Below are positions 9,624 through 19,700 of a stretch of 64,000 nt of DNA, piece after piece. The position numbers and the translations under genes are program-made. Each line of letters opens with the position of its first letter. Positions within the stretch are counted from its first letter, which is position 1. The notes under the pieces were generated by a model that had not been told where the DNA came from, ran no database searches, and saw nothing but the letters and a program-made list of their open reading frames with translations. The DNA comes from JBAXTE01 sp037130365 (GTDB taxonomy: Bacteria > Bacteroidota > Bacteroidia > Bacteroidales > WCHB1-69): the NCBI GenBank assembly GCA_037130365.1, contig JBAXTE010000005.1, positions 62,001 through 126,000 on the forward strand. Direction: 5' to 3'.

Positions 9624-9695
9624 ACCACATAGGAACATAGGATTATGATTACAAAAAACAATATTTCTCTAAAGAAAACTATGTCTCTATGTGGT
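9624..9695. repeat. Intergenic inverted repeat with ACCACATAG arms
   Basis: Left arm 9624-9640 (ACCACATAGGAACATAG) and right arm 9679-9695 (CTATGTCTCTATGTGGT) are inverse complements at 15 of 17 positions, around a 38-nt AT-rich spacer. It fills most of the gap between two co-directional genes and would form a stem-loop in their transcript. There is no U tract directly after it that would make a classic terminator. It looks like a dispersed extragenic palindrome. Confidence 0.7.
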
Positions 9696-9724
9696 AAAAA
9701 AAACACATACAAAAAAATAAACAG

Positions 9725-10762
9725 ATGAAACGATTTTTTTTGATTTTCGCATTGATGGGATTTTTACTGTCCAGTAATGCACAGATTACCACTAGCAACA
9801 AGCCAATTTTAGAATGGGCTAAGTACGACTTTATTCCTGGGACAGAGATAATTTTCGAAGATAATCAGGAAGGAGAACAAAACGGAGAGTTTCCTTCAAA
9901 ATGGAATCTTAAATCAGGCACAGTGGAAAATGCCTCCTTAGATGGGATAAACATCATTTGGTTTCGTAAAAGCAGTTCAACCATAACTCCTTTGATGAAA
10001 ATAAAAGATTATCTACCCGAAGAGTTTACCATTGAATTTGATTATCTGATGACTTCTTCTACCCAAAGAGCTTACCATTTGTTTTTTATTGGAGATGGTG
10101 GAAAAGGCACGAATGGAAGAATTCAATTTCATGGAAAAGAAGTCTCTTTTTCAAATCCGAAAAAGGCTAGTACAACTATAAAAGGGGATATTAATGCAAC
10201 TTTCCTAAAGGGGTGGAAACACGCTGCCATTTCGTTCAACAAAAGAGCGCTTAAAGTTTATATTGACGATCAACGAGTGTTGAATATTCCGAATATTGAA
10301 GACTCTTTTAAATCATTTAATATTGCCATAGGCAATGCAGGGTCTGCTACAGAAGCCGAAACTGTAATTAAAAACATTCGTGTTGCCAAGGGAGCAATTC
10401 CTCTTTACAATAAGTTATTAACCAATGGTAAATTTGTCACCACTGGTATTAAGTTCGATGTGAATAAATCAAACCTTAAGCCCGAATCGATGGGTACGAT
10501 TAACGATATTGTAAAGATGATGCAAGATCATCCAGAATTAAAATTCAATGTTGAAGGGCACACCGACAGCGATGGTGATGATGCAACAAATTTAAAACTA
10601 TCTGACGCTCGCGCAAAAGTCGTGATGGAGAAACTAGTGGAACTTGGAATATCGAAAGCACGGCTCACTTATAAAGGACTGGGTGAGAGCAAACCAATTT
10701 CAGACAATAGTACTTCTGAAGGGAAAGCAGAAAATAGAAGGGTAGAATTTGTAAAATTTTAA
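9725..10762 (+). CDS. OmpA-family protein with a concanavalin-like N-terminal domain
   Basis: A 345-residue envelope protein. Signal peptide 1-20 (SSNAQ). Residues about 35-225 form a beta-rich domain resembling a LamG/concanavalin-type sandwich (EFTIEFDYLMTSS, KGWKHAAISFNKRALKVYID). Residues about 233-345 are an OmpA C-terminal domain (GIKFDVNKSNLKPES; NVEGHTDSDGDDATNLKLSDARA; GLGESKPI...ENRRVEFVKF), which in this family binds peptidoglycan. There is no barrel. It lies between two T9SS cargo genes in the same direction and 41 bp before the next one. It probably tethers something at the cell wall; no specific role can be given. Confidence 0.82.
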   Translation: MKRFFLIFALMGFLLSSNAQITTSNKPILEWAKYDFIPGTEIIFEDNQEGEQNGEFPSKWNLKSGTVENASLDGINIIWFRKSSSTITPLMKIKDYLPEEFTIEFDYLMTSSTQRAYHLFFIGDGGKGTNGRIQFHGKEVSFSNPKKASTTIKGDINATFLKGWKHAAISFNKRALKVYIDDQRVLNIPNIEDSFKSFNIAIGNAGSATEAETVIKNIRVAKGAIPLYNKLLTNGKFVTTGIKFDVNKSNLKPESMGTINDIVKMMQDHPELKFNVEGHTDSDGDDATNLKLSDARAKVVMEKLVELGISKARLTYKGLGESKPISDNSTSEGKAENRRVEFVKF

Positions 10763-10803
10763 TCGATTATTTTAACCAACATTACAAATCTAAAATAAAC
10801 TAT

Positions 10804-12486
10804 ATGAAAAAAATTACATTAATTATTGCGGTAATTATTACCGTATGCCAATTAAGTCTAAGTGCTCAAGCTTGGCAATGGGCTGTTTCGTCCCAAACAG
10901 AAGAAGCTTTTTACTCCACCACAGATCCCTCTGGAAATGTATATCAAATTGGAAAATATGCAGGCACAGGGACTTTTCAAGGAGGCGTAACATTATCCCA
11001 AGGAGGTGCTTATTACAACAATTGGTTTATTGCAAAATACAACACTTCGGGTCAACTGCAATGGGCTAAAGAGGCTTTTTCGCAAAAAGGCGACAGAGAA
11101 GTTATGGCATTTACATCCGATGCAGAGGGGAATATCTATTATGCAGGCTATTTTGATGACACCTTACGTGTTGAAAGCTCAAGTGCCGTTAGTCACGGAG
11201 CAAGAGACGCTTTTTTAGTAAAGATGAATTCTTCTGGGAACTTGCAATGGATAAAAACTGGAGGTGGAGTAAATGATGATTCTTTTAATGATATTGCTTG
11301 TGCAAACTCAAATGTGTATGCAGTAGGATCATTTGTCCCTGATGCAACTTTCGAAACGGTAACTATTACTGGCTCCACCGTAAATTTCTCTTCCGAAGCC
11401 ATGTTACTTAGCTATTCTTCGGCTGGGAACTTAAATTTTGCTAAAAGTTTTGGAGGTATTAGTCAAGAAACTGGAGATGGAATCTATGTGTATAACAATA
11501 AAATTTATTTCTCTGGATATTTCCATAGTTCAACTGCTACATTTCAGACTATATCGTTGAATTGGACAGGAACTGGTGGTGATTTTGACACCTATTTGGC
11601 TTGCACTGATTTGAGTGGAAACATTGAATTTGCAAAAGGTTTTCATAATGGATTTTCTAGTTTGCTCTTTAGAAATACAAACACGCTGTTTGTAAACAAT
11701 TCAGGGATCTATATGTCTGGACAATTTTTCGAACAAATAAATTTTGGGAATGGTCCAATATCAATAAATGGCTCTGCTCAAAATGCGTATCTTGCCAAAT
11801 TTGATTTTTCGGGTATTAACATTTGGGCAACGACATTCAAAGGTGAAAAATTTGTATCTGCACAAAAAGTCATTGGAAATAACGATCATATTTATGTTGC
11901 TGGTAATTTTTCCGATTCGATAAGCATTTTAGGACAGAATTATGTCGGTTTATGCGAAAGTGCAGGTCTAGGCAAAAATAATGGATTCATCACTTCGTGG
12001 AATAACGATGGCACAATGGCTTGGATTAAAACCATTCATCCTTATCAAAACCCTGATTATCTTGCTCAAATGGGTGTGTTTAGATTAAATGGCTTCTCGA
12101 TGGATAATAATTTTCTTTATATGTCGGGTGTTTTTACGATGACATTACCTTTATACCCACATTCGGTATCCACAGATGGAGTTCTTTCAAATAACGATGC
12201 TGTAATAGCTAAAATAGACATAACTGCAAATGGGATAGAAGAAATAAGCCAATCAACACTAAACTGTTATCCAAATCCAGCCACAAATCATGTAACTATT
12301 GAAACGAAAATGGATGAGAACTATGTTATCTCCATTAAAAACATGAATGGGCAAGTGATGCTAACGCAAAAATCAGCTGGAATAACTTCTGCAACATTAG
12401 ATATCCGCCAACTAAGTAAGGGAATTTATATTTTGGAAGTACATTCAAAAAACAATATAGAATCCAAAAAATTAGTGATTCAATAG
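10804..12486 (+). CDS. Secreted SBBP/beta-propeller protein with T9SS sorting domain
   Basis: A 560-residue secreted protein with a signal peptide (ends LSLSAQ). Residues about 25-480 carry SBBP-like repeats of the form NIYYAGYFDDTLR...FLVKMNSSGNLQWIKT, DIYVAG(N/Y)F and YLAKFDFSG, consistent with a beta-propeller. The C-terminal 75 residues are a type A sorting domain (CYPNPATNHVTIETKM ... GIYILEVHSKNNIESKKLVIQ). It is the last gene of the plus-strand group and is closed by a strong hairpin terminator 15 bp after the stop. No catalytic motif seen; probably a surface structural or binding protein. Confidence 0.82.
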   Translation: MKKITLIIAVIITVCQLSLSAQAWQWAVSSQTEEAFYSTTDPSGNVYQIGKYAGTGTFQGGVTLSQGGAYYNNWFIAKYNTSGQLQWAKEAFSQKGDREVMAFTSDAEGNIYYAGYFDDTLRVESSSAVSHGARDAFLVKMNSSGNLQWIKTGGGVNDDSFNDIACANSNVYAVGSFVPDATFETVTITGSTVNFSSEAMLLSYSSAGNLNFAKSFGGISQETGDGIYVYNNKIYFSGYFHSSTATFQTISLNWTGTGGDFDTYLACTDLSGNIEFAKGFHNGFSSLLFRNTNTLFVNNSGIYMSGQFFEQINFGNGPISINGSAQNAYLAKFDFSGINIWATTFKGEKFVSAQKVIGNNDHIYVAGNFSDSISILGQNYVGLCESAGLGKNNGFITSWNNDGTMAWIKTIHPYQNPDYLAQMGVFRLNGFSMDNNFLYMSGVFTMTLPLYPHSVSTDGVLSNNDAVIAKIDITANGIEEISQSTLNCYPNPATNHVTIETKMDENYVISIKNMNGQVMLTQKSAGITSATLDIRQLSKGIYILEVHSKNNIESKKLVIQ

Positions 12487-12500
12487 AAATATTTGATCAA

Positions 12501-12540
12501 TAAAAAAAGAGGCTATTTTTCAATAGCCTCTTTTTTTATT
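12501..12540. terminator. Bidirectional rho-independent terminator
   Basis: A perfect 10-bp stem, AGAGGCTATT (12508-12517) with AATAGCCTCT (12522-12531), loop TTTC, is flanked by A and T runs on both sides. It sits between the convergent genes ending at 12486 (plus) and 12557 (minus) and can serve both. Confidence 0.9.
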
Positions 12541-12556
12541 TTATCTGTATCAAAGA

Positions 12557-13069
12557 TTATCTAGCACTTATCATTTTACTTGCTTCAGCATGACCTAAGG
12601 TTGCTGCTTTTTCAAAATCATCGTGAGCATCGGTTGTATATTCTATCTCCATTTCGATAGTGCCACGAATAAAGTAATAGTTAGCATTATTGTTATCAAG
12701 TTCGATAGCTTTATTCATTTCTCGATAAGCAAATTTAAAATCTTCTTGATCTGCAAAAGCAAGTGCTTTTTCGTAATAGTAAATAGCATTTTTTGGATTT
12801 AAAGCAATAGCTACAGTAAAATCACTAATTGCTTCAGTGTTTTTACCTAACTGAAAGTATGCACGACCTCTAAAGAAAAATGCATTTGCGTCGGTCGCAT
12901 CATATCCTATCGCAATAGTTAAATCTTTAATAGCTCCTTTATAGTCGTTTTTTTCAAACTTTGCTTTTCCACTATTAAAAGCCATTGCTGCTTCTTTAGA
13001 ATTTGAAGCATTACAAACGACAACTGAAATAACAAGCAAAATTGAAAATACTAATTTAATCTTTTTCAT
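12557..13069 (-). CDS. Small secreted TPR protein
   Basis: A 170-residue protein with a signal peptide (about 1-21, ending VCNAS) and at least three tandem TPR units (AMAFNSGKAKFEKNDYKGAI; AFFFRGRAYFQLGKNTEAI; AIYYYEKALAFADQEDFKFA; ANYYFIRGTIEMEIEY). It is likely a periplasmic or lipoprotein-like scaffold mediating protein contacts. It stands alone, convergent with the upstream plus-strand group, and has one of the best promoters in the window (13120-13151). Specific partner unknown. Confidence 0.8.
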   Translation of the reverse strand: MKKIKLVFSILLVISVVVCNASNSKEAAMAFNSGKAKFEKNDYKGAIKDLTIAIGYDATDANAFFFRGRAYFQLGKNTEAISDFTVAIALNPKNAIYYYEKALAFADQEDFKFAYREMNKAIELDNNNANYYFIRGTIEMEIEYTTDAHDDFEKAATLGHAEASKMISAR

Positions 13070-13119
13070 ATTTATTAAATTTCCCCAAACAACAAATGAT
13101 TCTCATATTAATTCTGCAA

Positions 13120-13151
13120 CAAAATTAAGACAAAATCTTTAAATTATCAAA
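13120..13151 (-). promoter_or_regulatory. Sigma-ABfr promoter of the small TPR gene
   Basis: On the minus strand: -33 TTTG (13151-13148), a 20-bp spacer, and -7 TAATTTTG (13127-13120). Both boxes and the spacing match the Bacteroidota consensus. The predicted transcription start is about 45 bp before the ATG. Confidence 0.65.
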
Positions 13152-13628
13152 TTTTTTATGTTAAATATATGTTATTATATTGACATCTGTATCTACCTCA
13201 TACACTGGTACTTACAAATTTCGTCTGTTTATAAATGTATTAATCAGGAGTTTAAATTGTTTTTTGCGTAATTTACATGATTACTTGTGACAAATTTTAA
13301 AAAAAATTAGAGTCATAAAATAATTATATATATAATATTTTCAAGCATATACAACAAATTGGAAAAAAAATAAAGCAAATATATTCTCGAGAGCTAGGTT
13401 TAGTCGTTGAATAATAACTCCTAATTGTTGTTAATTATATTGTATTATAAAAACCTATACTGTTTGATTATTTTTCAAATTATAAATTTAATAACAACTT
13501 ATGTTATACCAAATCTTGAAACAAAATAGCCCAAAGATATTTTATTTCAAGAGTGGCTTGTCCAGCCTTAACGGGATTTCTCATTATTATTGAGTGCGGT
13601 GGACAATCTGATCGATTTTTTGGGCCAT
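13152..13628. other. Gene-free AT-rich gap
   Basis: No open frame with a coding look on either strand. The only structure I see is a weak stem TTGTCCA / TGGACAA (13558-13606) enclosing a small CTCA...TGAG hairpin, downstream of the giant gene's terminator. The rest is low-complexity AT-rich DNA. Confidence 0.5.
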
Positions 13629-13658
13629 AAAAAAGTGGCCGGAATTTCTTCCGACCAC
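13629..13658 (-). terminator. Terminator of the giant beta-helix gene
   Basis: On the minus strand a 10-bp stem GTGGTCGGAA / TTCCGGCCAC (13658-13635, loop GAAA) is followed by six Us. One pair is a G-U wobble that would be an A-C mismatch in plus-strand RNA, so the hairpin works only for minus-strand transcripts. It lies 42 bp past the stop at 13701. Confidence 0.85.
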
Positions 13659-13700
13659 TCGTGGAGAATTACCCCCTTTTTTTTAATTTAAATTTTGAAG

Positions 13701-16700
13701 CTATTTTTGAAGAACAAATTTCTCGACAAAATTCTCTGTTACGAAATTCAAATGAATAAAATAAGTGCCATTTTGCTTATCTGATAGATCAATAGTCGAC
13801 AGAAAACGGTCTGAAAAAAACACCTTTTCTCCGAGCAAGTTAAAAATTTCGATGGAGTGAACTTGGTTTTTATCTCCATTAAATTGGATGTTTACAATTG
13901 ATTTAACTGGGTTTGGAAAAACAGTTATATCAAAATAGCTTAAACTGCATTTTTTTAAATAAACAATAGATGAAAAATCAAATGCACCATCAAAATCTAC
14001 TTGCTTAATACGATAGAAAAAATCAGATTTTTCAAGATTATAATCGAGATATTCATAATTTACTTGTTGTGTGCTGTTTCCAGCACCCATAACTTTTGAA
14101 ACAAAATTCCAACTTTTAGCATCTGTGCTTTTTTGTATTTCAAAATAGTTATTGTTCGTTTCAGAAGCAGTTGTCCATGAAAGCAAGGATTGATTATTTT
14201 GACATTTTACGTTAAAATTAATCAACGAAACAGGAAGTGAATTAACTCCTTTCTTTTTAGAAGCCAATGTAAAAGGGGAAAAACTAGTGATTAATCCAGA
14301 GGTAATTGTTCCAGCAATGGTATCGCCAGAAGTTGCTGAGTTAAACATATCTTCCCATTTAGAGCCATTCCAATGTGCTACTGTTAAATCGCTTAAACTC
14401 GAAACTCCACCGCTTCGTGCATCCCAACTTAGCGTGACACCAACATTATTAGTTCCATTTCGGTCTAATTGCCAGTATTCTGAACCACTAATTCGAATAA
14501 TGCTAGTATCGTGTTGTGTACTATCTAAACCCCTCTCGTGTGGCATTGAATTATAGTACGAAGCAGTGAAGAAATCATTTATATTTCCTCCACCGTTGGC
14601 AGCAGAAATTCCTATTGGTGCATATTTTCCATTGTTTCCAACAGGAAATACAAATGCGGTATTTCCTATTTTTCGACAATTTCCATCGATATAATTACTT
14701 GAAGATGCCCCAACTATGCTGTTAGCAGTGTTTGTTAAGATAACATTATTAGAGCCTGTATGAATAACTCCAGAAGTAAGTTGAAGCGTTTTAGTTATCG
14801 AAACATCATTGTTCAGTGTTACTCCATTAATATTGCTGATTGTTAAATCGCCAAAAGTGCTTAACGATGTTCCTCCTATCGTTTGTGCAGAAGAACCATT
14901 TAAAGTAACCACATAATTAGCAGAAGGATTAAATATGCCATAATTGGTTATATTACCATCAATTTGGTGGTTGAAATTTCCTGTATTAAAAGTTGCATTG
15001 TTTGCTATCGACAAATTTCCACTAATACTTAATGCAGAATTTGCATTAACAGTGGTAGTCCCATCAATTGACAAATCACCTAAAATAGTCAAAGCAGAAA
15101 TAGGAAGAGTTTTAGTTCCCGAACCACTTAATGTAAGATTATAGTACCCTGTTGTGCTTCCATTTGGGTTAAGCACAGTTTGGTCGCCACCATTATACTC
15201 CACGGTAGTTGGCGATACATTTACTGCTCTCAAGCTTCCATTATTTGTTAAAGTCCCAGAAATTTTCATCACACCGCCATTTTCCATAGAAAGGACTTTG
15301 TTTGCATCGATAGTGATATTATAAAAGTTAGTTGATCCAGATATTGTGGCAGCTGCATTTGTGAAAACAACATTGCTTGTACCAAAGTTAAATATTCCAC
15401 CAGTATTATTCCAAGCACTGTTTCCACCATTTACAGTTAATTGAGCCGAAGCGGTGGAATTTAAAATTCCAGCAGATTCAATAGTCAGGGTTTTAATTTC
15501 TGTAACAGCTGGCAAAATAGGTGAACGAGGCGTTGTAGAAGCATCAGGAATAATAATATTCTTATCCGAGGATGGACCCGCATTTGGAGTCCAGTTTTCA
15601 ACACTTGTCCACGAATCAGACAAAGAACCATTCCAGGTGAGTGTTGTAACATCACTATATTCATCAAGGGTTAGGTTTTTAGTTCCAGTCCATGATGATG
15701 GGAAAAAGGCAACATTTACATTTGATAAGTTCACCCAATCATCTACCATATTATAAGCAGAACGACCATACTCTAAATTGAGGTATTTTGTCCATAAAAC
15801 CAAATGTCCTTCGTTATTACCATTTAATTCACTATCAAGATAGTGGCATGAGAATGCTGCTTTAGTAGCATTTCCACCCGTTTGAATAATTTCAATTTCT
15901 CGTTGAATAGCTCCTGATCTCCACGAAGGTTCCGTGCCGATACTTATTTTTGCACTCATTTCGGATGGAAGCGTACCTTCGTTTGGAAAGTACACCGACA
16001 TAAATTGATTTCCAAAAGTGTATGTAACTCCTGGATTTATGGTTGTTCGTTTAATTATTCCGGTAACATCACCTAATCCTATGGTTGTGGCATTTGCACC
16101 CATAGTTAATGTTTTAGCCGCAGAACCATCCCACATATCAAGGCTTCCTTTTGTAGAAATTGGATTAGTGCTTTGAAGATTTAGAATTCCATTAATTGTA
16201 AAATCGCTACTCGCTGTGATTCCACCAGTGGTATTAAGTGTTAGGTTATTTACATTGCCATTAAAAAATGAAGAAGGAAGAGTAATGGGATTGTTGTTAT
16301 AAAAAAACAATGTAGAACCAGCATCACTTACATCAAGAGAACCAGTTGTTCGTGTTGGTGAATTTCCAGTTATTGTTATTGTATTTGTTGCAATATTTAA
16401 TATTCCTGATGATAAGTTTAAAGTTCCATTAATTGTCATGTTTTGATTTCCGAGTGTAACACCTCCGGATCTGTTTATTGTCAGATTGTTAATACTTGGA
16501 GTACTACTAAATATGTCACTAAGCAGAGTTATTGCACTTGTTCCACCAAAACCCAGCGAAGAGCTTGAACTCACTTCAATAAAACCAGAAGTTTTGCTGA
16601 TTGTTCCATTTATCTCAAGTAAAGTGCTACCAACTGTTAAGTTCCCATTGGTAAGCGTTAATACATTAGAAACAGTGGTGTTTTCAAGAAGAGAAACTCC

Positions 16701-19700
16701 TAGTGTATTGTTGATGGTTAGATTATCAAAAGTTGAAGGAACAGTACCAAAAATTGTTTGCGCAGATGCCCCATTCATAGTAATCGTACCACCAGAAGTT
16801 GCAGTAAAAGTTCCATTGTTGTCAAAATTTCCACTAATTAAATGGTTGTAAACACCTGTTTCAAAAGAAGTACCAACACCAATGGCAAAGTTGCCATTTA
16901 CGGTTAATGATGATGCAGCCGAAGTTGATACTGAATCAGACAAAGTAAAGTCTCCAGCAATAGACAAGTTTGTTGCAGGTAATGTTTTAAAACCATTTCC
17001 ACTTAAAATCAAATTATAATAACCTTGTGTTAATCCATTAGGATTAATAATTGTTTGATTAGTTCCATTAAATTCAATGGTATTGGGTAATAAAGCAGCA
17101 CGAAGAGTTCCATTATTAGTCAGAGTTCCAGCTATTCGCATAACATTCCCATTTTCTGGTGTTAGTCCAGCACCAGTGGCAATAGTAAGATTATAGAAGT
17201 TTGTTGGATCAGCCATTGTTGCATTTGCATGAGTGAAAATTACAGTGCTCGTTCCTGCATTAAAACTTCCCATATTTAGCCATGCACCGGTACTTCCAGT
17301 AACAGTTAATAATGTGCTAGTACCTCCATCCAAAATTCCGCCAACGTTTATTATTATTGTTTTTAAAACTGCACTATCTGGTAATAAAGGGTTATGAATA
17401 GTGGTAGTTGCATTTGGAATAATTACATCACTTGTAGTTGATGGCACAATGCCTCCAGACCAGTTATTTGGATCATTCCATTCGTTACTTGGAGTACCTT
17501 GCCATGTGAAATTTGGAGATTCTTTATTCGAAAACCCCCATTTATGGGTGCCAAAAGTAGTCCCAAAATAGGTAATATTTCGATTTGAGATAGCAACCCA
17601 ATTGTCACTTATATTTTGATTTGCCTTGCCATGTTCTTCAACAATTAAAGATGGACTAGTATGATAATCCCATTGAACTAAATTATCTTCTGTATTTGAT
17701 TGTAATTCACTGTCAAGATAATGGAGACTAAGTGTTACAGTTGTACTTGCACCTCCAGTTCTAATGATATCATAATCTCTCTTAACAGCTGATGCTTTCC
17801 ATGAAGGAGCCACACCAATTGAAATTTTAAAACTTATATCTGTAGGCATTGTACCACCTGCCGAAAAAGTCATTGTCGTAAATTGATTGCCAAAAGTATA
17901 ATCGGTACTGGCAACAAACGAAGTGCGTTTTACAATTCCAGTGACATCTCCAATTCCAATTGTGGTGGCATTTGCTCCCATGGAAAGGGTGTTTGTTCCC
18001 ATATCTAATTTGCCTTTAGTAGCAGATGGATTTGCGCTTTGTAGATTAAGTATTCCATTTATAATTAAATTGCTACTTGCTGTGATTCCACCAGTACTAT
18101 TAATGGTTAAATTATTTATAGCACTAGTAAAAATAGTTGAAGGAAGTGTAATAGCTGTCGAGTTGTTAAAATAGATTGTTGCTGAGGTATTACTGGCATC
18201 AATACTTCCATTAGTGTTTGAAAGTGAGTTGCCGGATATCGTCAAGGTATTTGCCCCAACTGTTAGCAATCCGTTTGTTAAAGTTAACCCCCCTACAATA
18301 TTTACATCTCCATATAAACTAACTCCACTTGCCCGATTTATGGTTAAATTATGGAGTAAAAATGTGGGCATATTAATAATTTCACCAGTACCCCCAATTA
18401 TCATATTAGTAGAACTTCCTCCTGTAACTGTTCCAGTCATAGTGGTAAAATTACCATTGATCGTTAACGTATTTGGTCCAATAGTAAAATTGCCAGCAAT
18501 AAGTGCAATTCCTTTATTTATGGTAAAATCACCATTTAAGGTCAGCCCATTTACATTATTTATCGCTAGCGAATCAATAGTATTACTAACAAATGAACCA
18601 GATGGAATATTTTGAGCTGTAGAACCTGCAAATACAACGGATGAAAACTCGGTAGTTCCATCAATCTTAGCATTATTTGTAAAATTTAAATTACCCGTTA
18701 TTGTTAATTGTTTGCCATTTAAAACCAGGTTTTTTGTAGCTTGAGTGTTCGTAATTCCCTTAAAACTTCTGTTTTGGTCTAATACACAGTGATTAGATGG
18801 AGAGGCTGCAAAGCTAATATTTGCACCATTTGGAGGAACAGAGCCACTAGTCCAGTTTGCCCCAGTCGCAAAATCATTGCTTGTTGCTCCAGTCCATGTA
18901 AAATTATTATATTCTAAAGACCCCATTTTAGGGGTGGTTCCACGTGTTAAACCATCAAAATCTGTGGATACTTCAGAAATTGTTATACCAGGAATTGTCG
19001 CTGACGTATAATAATCAAAAGCAGTTGTACCTCCTGGTGTAGTAAAAACAGGATTTATACTTAAACTGTTTACGTCTTGACTGGTACCCGTTTTCCAAGC
19101 TGCAATATTAGATTTTTCTAACGTTCCAATTTTTCCAAGAACAGTTCCTGATACAAAATAATCGTTATAATCAATGGTTGTAGTAGCAACTCCTGCAATT
19201 ATTATCGCATAATGTTTGCCAGTTGATCCACCTGTACGAGCATTATAAAGTATGTTATTTCGGTAATTTCTAGTAGAAGTATTGGTTGCATTATTTAATG
19301 CAGCAGTTGGTGATGTTACACCCGAAGTTACACTGCCACCAATATAAACAGAGTTATAGTAAATATTGATAGTATTGCCTACAATAGTACCATCCCAAAT
19401 TCCATTAATAATATAACCGAGTGAGGAGCCTCCCAAATTAATAATATTATTAGCGCAAGTTACAACTCCACTGTTCATTGCTATCCCATAAATAGAAGCT
19501 CCAACATCTGAAGATGAAACAGATAAACTATGGACAAAATTGCTAGAAACAGAATTAGTGCCTGAGGTTGGACCTGCATAATACATTCCAAAAACAAGGC
19601 CTTTGGCAGTTCCATTAGTATTTGATAAATTATAAATACTATTCCCCGTAAGAGTTTGAGTAGTGCCAGAAACATTAGACACCTGCGAAATACCAATTAA

